A stretch of 29,228 nt of DNA. Origin: Chara braunii (Eukaryota; Streptophyta; Charophyceae; Charales; Characeae). A model generated the notes under the pieces. The model made no database searches. It was given only the letters and a program-made list of their open reading frames with translations, and had not been told where the DNA came from. Made by a program: the position numbers and the translations under genes. The stretch spans positions 132,887-162,114 of the forward strand of contig BFEA01000429.1 in assembly GCA_003427395.1 (NCBI GenBank), in the 5' to 3' direction. Below, piece by piece: positions 24,541-29,228 of this stretch; positions within the stretch are counted from its first letter, which is position 1, and each line of letters opens with the position of its first letter.

Positions 24541-26800
24541 AAGAGTAACAATTGTGAAAGGTTCCTGCCAGCATTGATTGCCCTGGGATCCAGGGGATTG
24601 ACTGAGCAGGTTAGAGGATAGAGAGGGGAATCTCTTCACCTTGATCCAGGCGCCAGATTCTGCTATTTCCTGCTAATTCCTCCTTCTCCCTCCATCCCCA
24701 ACCCCAACCGTACAGCCTCCCCTTCAAAACAGAATTAAAATGAGCCGGCCTGCCTCTTCAGCTGATTGGGGGCTTCCAGATATAACCATACCTTTGCCTA
24801 TGAACATTGAATAATTACGACCATATTTAAAAGAATTTTATTTTTTTGAAATAGACCCTGGAAGCTTCCAAATCTAGCCATCTCCCAAAGCATACTGTTG
24901 AACATCAACCATTGCCAATTCCAAGGGAGGGAAGGGGTCAAGAAAACAATCTGGGGATCGGAGTGTGACTCCTGGTTGAAGTGTAAACCGATCTCTGAAG
25001 ATCAGGTGGAAGTCCCGCTTTAGAGGTTCCTCCTGCACTTCACCTCCTTGCCATTTCACTTCTCCCAAGCTTCCTCCTTCAGCACCCCCCAGCCAGCCAA
25101 GATTGAATTTTTGAATATTACTAAGAATATCCTTCTCCTGACGGAAATGTTTTATCTTATCACAGACAGTTTTCCAACGCTCCCGTATTTCTGTCTGACA
25201 GTGTGCAAATTGGACAATCAACTCATCAATTTCTGATCCTTCCAACTTTACATCCTCCCTTTCACGAAACACCTTTTATACCATATTACCCACAGAATGA
25301 CTTTCCGACCAATTTCAAAAAAAAAATTCTGAAACTCTGAAAGTTGTATATCATTCGGTTTCCAGTGACCCAGAAGAATGACTCTCCAGTCCCATGGCCA
25401 GTCAATTCCCGTTAAACCTCTCCACACACATTCCCATCTTCTCCATAACAATATCGTACCCGAAAAATGTATGAACAAGTGTTCAATGGTCTCTCTGATC
25501 TTCTTATTAGGACAGACAGATAGACATGATTTACACCATGGGAGTGTCAAACCTCGTTGTTCCAAGGTAGTATGGTCTATCAATCAGTCATTAGTAGGCA
25601 GACATCTATCTAGTATTTGCCACTGCAGAGAGGAGTACTTCGCTGGTCCCTGTTTTAGCTTATTGAAAAAAAAAATATTTTTGAAATTTGTGAGCATCAA
25701 TATTCAGGTGTCTAACCCACCGGTCTCTTATTATGGACGTCACATCCACCCTTGGTCTTAATAATCGGTATATTGACTTGACTGAGAGGGATTGCAAGAT
25801 GAGTGGCTTACCTTTCATCCCAGTTTGCCATACCCATTCAGCTGGGTCCGAAGGAATATCCAGAATCGGGCATTGTGGTTGAAAGACTCTCCATCCTTTA
25901 ATTGTAAAGATGAACAGAACTTTAATCCTGAAGATTTCTTTAGAGGGAAAAAGGTTTACTTGGTTGGCCGGTGAGGGAAGGAGGAAGGTGATTTGTGGTT
26001 ATTCTGAAGAGAGCAACCAAAGTTCCTTCCTCCACCAGACTCATTATTTGACCCACCTGCCAATATTTTGGATCATGCACAACCATAACCCAATCCTCTT
26101 GTAGTCTTACTCCTTTCTTTAGCACCCTCACCCAACCCAGAGGAATGAAACAAATGATCTGGTCGAGGTTTTGGGGTAGCCTGTGGACATATGAAATTTT
26201 CTTCTTAAGTTGAGTAGGTGTCATCCAACCTTTTTTTTCCTGGTCTCAAATATCCTTGATCCTGAATACCTTTTTTTTCACCCATTGAGACCAGGGAGAT
26301 TGAGAACTATTGTATGCATAACCATTATTGTCAGTTATCCATCTGTTCCTGAACAAAGGCTGCCTCGAAATCTCCTCAAATCGTGAGGGAAAATGTTTAA
26401 TTGGTAAGGGCAGTCTACGCTACGTTTTTAGTACAGAAACCCATAGGTTATCTACGAGAAGATCAACCCGGGGTACTCCTCTCTCCCCTTCTTTCGTTGA
26501 ATGTGCACTAGGGCGAGGAATGTTCCAAAATCTATCCTTCACCCAAGTGAGGGGGTGGACCTCTGAAGGAGCTCTCGGCGCCAATCTTCTTATTTGTTCT
26601 AGTGTCATTAGCTGCCAAGGCTTGTCAATACCAAGAATGAGATCTATTATTCATTGTAGGGACAAAGCTTGAGTTTGCAGAGCTGGATCAAGAATTCCTA
26701 AACCCCCCCTAGACCTAGGTTGAATCAACGTCAGCCATACTACTCTGGGAATTACTCTTTCTTGTTCATGATCCCCCTGAGTTTGCCTTCTGGGGTGATA
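24541..26800 (-). mobile_element. LINE-B2: degraded LINE, RT C-terminus to 3' UTR
   Basis: Read on the minus strand: RT C-terminal WLTLIQPRSRGGLGILDPAL (near 26740), a long decayed middle, zf-RVT (25760-25480), a C-terminal region, and a 3' untranslated block (24560-24720) matching LINE-B1. The shared tail motif and poly(A) are missing, so the 3' end is truncated. The 5' side joins LINE-A3 near 26840. Confidence 0.75.
24874..26800 (-). pseudogene. LINE-B2 coding remnants in several frames
   Basis: Fragments in order on the minus strand: GGLGILDPALQTQALSLQ, IRRLAPRAPSEVHPLTWVKD (26608-26420), TPTQLKKKISYVHRLPQNLD (26224-25940), YSSLQWQILDRCLPTND before 25583, LIDHTTLEQRGLTLPWCKSC (25583-), ETIEHLFIHFS, and RKVILWVIWYKRCF. 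The last cluster equals the LINE-B1 zf-RVT (GRTTLEQRGLALPWCN, ETIEHIFLQC). In B2 the final cysteine is replaced (HLFIHFS), and stops and frameshifts are frequent. Confidence 0.75.
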
Positions 26801-26838
26801 GCTGTAAGTTTCTCCTTCAGTGTCCAGGTATTTCTGAG

Positions 26839-28150
26839 TCATATCAGTCCTTTCTTCTGACCCCCCCCCACACTCTGCCAATCTGCATAAATTGCCCTCC
26901 TTAGCTGGGTGAGGACTCTGCTAGTCTGTTCTGCGAAGGTTTGTGGTTCTTTTCTGAAGACTGTATCGTTCCTGACACTCGAAATAGCTTGCATTAGCAC
27001 TCCCCTACTCACGAGTGCCACATACCCCCAACCTCTTTCCAAATTCTGATCTTCTCGGCAGAACCCATGTATAATCCACTCGTGAGTCCACTGCAGACTG
27101 TCCCAACCCCAGTTACATCTGGCTGGCTAAAGGACAGTAAAGTCACAAATGGCTACCAGTCTCCCAACCCCAGTTACATCTGGGACAGGTCTCCTCAATC
27201 TTCATTCCTCTGGTAGCCAGTCATATGGCTGAAGCTGTAATTGACAGGATTGACACCACATTAAACTTGCCTGTTCTTGGGAAGGGATCCTCTTAAGGGT
27301 TTTTTACAATTCCGGGAGATTCAAATTACCGAACGGGAACCGACAGGGCTCTTTACCCAGCATCTCTACTACTAAAGCCTGTTTTTTCCTGGCCGATTGT
27401 AAGATTATTACTCCCACTCTAGTTTCGTAGAGTCGGACAGGGAGGAAGGTCCCCAAACTCCCCACCTTTGTCACATCCTTCCAACCACGTGGAAGTGGTT
27501 CCGCCTGCACGAGTTCCGGGTCGCGGATGATGAGTGAGGTCTTAGATCCCAAGGGATTCTTATACTATACTCTTACTTCCCTGAGCATTATCGTCGACTG
27601 TATTACCTTTCCCCCCACTAGCTTCATCCCAAAGGATTCTCATACCATACTCTTACTTCCCTGAGCATTATCGTCGACTGTATTACCTTTCCCCTCACTA
27701 GCTTCAGGATGTATGACAGCGAACCCTGTTGCTGTTCTTTCCATTGTTGCATCTTAATTCCTTTGTCTAGCTCTAGACCTACGATTCTTACTATAGCCCT
27801 TGAATGATCCGGATCCTCCCAACCCGTATCTGTTTTTTTTTTCTCCGTTGGCTCCAATAAGCATAACCAGAAATTTGGAATTGCCCTGTGTAACTTGGTT
27901 AGGTTCTCTGTCACATGCTGAAGATGAGCTAGTTTCCTCTTTAGTAGTACTGATGCAAGCCACTTTTTTTCCTGGCTATCCCAGATATCTCTTACCCGAA
28001 TTACTCCCCTTTCAACCTTTGCTCTCCCGAACGAACCCGTCCTTCCATCAGCGGGAAACGTTGAGCCTTCCTCCTGTTTGATGAAACTGTTCTCAAATAG
28101 GATTTGGCTAAAAACCTCCTGCCCTGTGAATGAGGGCTTACTTTCAGGTG
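26839..28150 (-). mobile_element. LINE-A3: degraded LINE-A copy
   Basis: On the minus strand it follows LINE-A1 in order: FENSFIKQEEG (cf. FENVFIRDPCG), FPADGRTGSFGRA, GVIRVRDIWDS (cf. GVSRVSDLWDS), LHRAIPNFW, then a region of frameshifts, and WGYVALVSRGVLMQAISSVR (cf. WGYVAQACRAAIMQVIWRIR) with IYADWQ. The zinc-knuckle zone (about 27180-27300) is present but broken by stops. It is truncated before the 3' untranslated region, where LINE-B2 begins. Confidence 0.78.
27546..27706. repeat. Tandem duplication, two 80-bp units
   Basis: ATCCCAAGGGATTCTTATAC at 27546 and ATCCCAAAGGATTCTCATAC at 27626 each continue with ACTCTTACTTCCCTGAGC, ATTATCGTCGACTGTATTAC and CACTAGCTTCA. The units differ at only a few positions. 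The duplication lies inside LINE-A3 and is absent from LINE-A1, so it arose after insertion. Confidence 0.88.
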
Positions 28151-28654
28151 GACGGACAACAGAAAAAAACCTCTGTTGATTTTCAGGTTGGAGAAATGTT
28201 TGTCTTGTTCAAGCAACATTTAAATTAACGTTGGTGTTGAAAGCAACGTTCCTTGAACCGGTCAACAATTATCCGGTAAGAAAAATGTTGCCTGAGCGTT
28301 GCTGAAGTCATGATTAACGATGATAAAACTAACTACGTCTCTTTCAAAGAATATGGGCTACAATTGTGAAATGTGAAGGCCATCATCTTATTAATATTGA
28401 AAAAAAAAAAAAAGATATAGTACGTCGTTGGAGGAGTATCCACCACCGGACTCACGGTAATATACAGTTGAGTTGACGGCAGAGACAGTGATGCCTAGTA
28501 CGGGTCATGCTTCATGCAATTAACTATTACTTTGTATTCAATTGTCACGTATGATGTCGTCCTTCTCATGTGTTCCCGTTTCTCCATAACGAATTTGCGA
28601 TGTCATGGTCTTCATCGCATAGATGCTCATTTTTCGTTGTATAAAGATAAATTA
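28151..28654. other. No gene recognised
   Basis: AACGTT-containing short repeats (AACGTTGG, CAACGTTCC, GAGCGTTGC) occur at 28230-28305, then AT-rich sequence. No convincing open frame. Confidence 0.4.
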
Positions 28655-28860
28655 AAAAAAGGCTCTATTCTAATAGTGGGGAGCAACCTATTCTGGGAAC
28701 TGGGCCCGGTGTCCGTTGTCAAGAATTTTCTTGACAACATGAGAGCATCGGGGCCATTACTACCCAACTGCAGCAGGGAAAACAACAATAAGCACTACTC
28801 CAAAGACCCTTATTTTTTTGTCAACCTGCTCCTAACAGCACCTTTCTAACGGGAACTATA
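28655..28860 (-). mobile_element. Short element with diverged LINE 3' tail motif
   Basis: On the minus strand GTAATGGCCCCGATG, CCGGGCCCAGTTCCCAG, GCTCCCCACTATTAGA, then an A/T-rich end. It is colinear with 19240-19345. A TTGTCAAGAA/TTCTTGACAA inverted pair (28717-28738) has been inserted or formed inside. Confidence 0.5.
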
Positions 28861-29163
28861 TCTGTTCCATCAACACCCGGCCTTCCTTTTACAGACCCCC
28901 ATTTTTCTGATCACGAACTGAAACTTCCCATGCGCATCTCTTGATCTCTCCGCACTCTATCTTGTCTCCTCAACACGCCTGCATTATCTTTCTCCGTCCA
29001 TTCCTGTTTTCGCCAAGTGCTGGTTCAGACCTCTTTCTCCTGCGCACGGGATCCACTTCTCTGTGTCCGTGGCTCCTTCCTCATGTCATTCACTCTTTCC
29101 CCTGCTTGGAGGGATCCCTGTCCGCCTTTTTCGACAGTATCTTTCTTTCGTTTGTTAGTTCGT

Positions 29164-29167
<4 letters not shown>
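28861..29167. other. Pyrimidine-rich segment, no gene recognised
   Basis: CT-rich on the plus strand up to the terminal microsatellite. It could be a leader or promoter of a gene outside the window but nothing confirms this. Confidence 0.4.

Positions 29168-29228
<61 letters not shown>
29168..29228. repeat. (TG)n microsatellite at the right edge
   Basis: An uninterrupted TG dinucleotide repeat running off the window edge. Confidence 0.98.

Noticed and set aside
28226-28305. AACGTT-rich segment as a tandem repeat family
   Set aside because: Units are irregular and too few to define a period.

Overview
The window looks like repeat-rich nuclear DNA of a land plant. Three things point that way: U6 snRNA-derived sequence ending in the plant-type AAATCGAGAAATGGTCC, LINE retrotransposons with the plant-style reverse transcriptase plus zf-RVT zinc-knuckle layout, and a secreted DUF4360 protein. 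From memory, DUF4360 is known from fungi, oomycetes, mosses and lycophytes and is not typical of flowering plants, so a seed-free plant is my best guess, but this is unproven. Both window ends lie inside microsatellites and there is an N gap inside a third, so this may be a whole contig broken at simple repeats.

Only one convincing host gene is present: a 212-residue DUF4360 protein on the minus strand (94-732), hemmed in by a (CT)n tract 3 bases past its stop and a (GA)n tract upstream.

From 1.5 to 10.4 kb the sequence is a dense pile of foldback/TIR elements. Most belong to one superfamily with ends like GGGCCTCGCTGCACTACTC, subterminal arrays of CTCTTGAAA / TCGAGAGT motifs and 3-bp target duplications (TTG, AAA, TTA, TGA, ATA, TAT, TTT). 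They can be ordered by nesting. At 3.4-4.55 kb an outer element carries a poly(A) U6 retropseudogene and a second element, which itself carries a third. At 7.2-9.13 kb another element is split by a 427-bp foldback and by a LINE.

From 8.0 to 28.2 kb there are remains of two LINE lineages. LINE-A is present as A1 (10458-13296, plus, with perfect target-site duplication and poly(A)), A2 (8036-9096, minus, 13-bp duplication), A3 (26839-28150, minus) and A4 (19985-20290, minus). LINE-B is present as B1 (16240-18232, minus) and B2 (24541-26800, minus). A 3' tail motif (GGACCCGGTTTCCA ... CTCCCCACCAATAGA) is shared by both lineages and by several short poly(A) elements, suggesting one retrotransposition machinery recognises a common tail. 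Two tRNA-derived SINE heads, two further U6 shards, a tRNA-fMet-like relic, a Mutator-like MITE with an 11-bp duplication, and a second MITE family (ends GGTCCCACTAGC) fill the rest.

No transposase, rRNA operon, CRISPR array or intact autonomous element was found. The genes do not form a pathway; what interacts here is mobile DNA. LINE machinery explains the U6, SINE and short poly(A) copies, while the TIR elements are all non-autonomous and must be mobilised from elsewhere.
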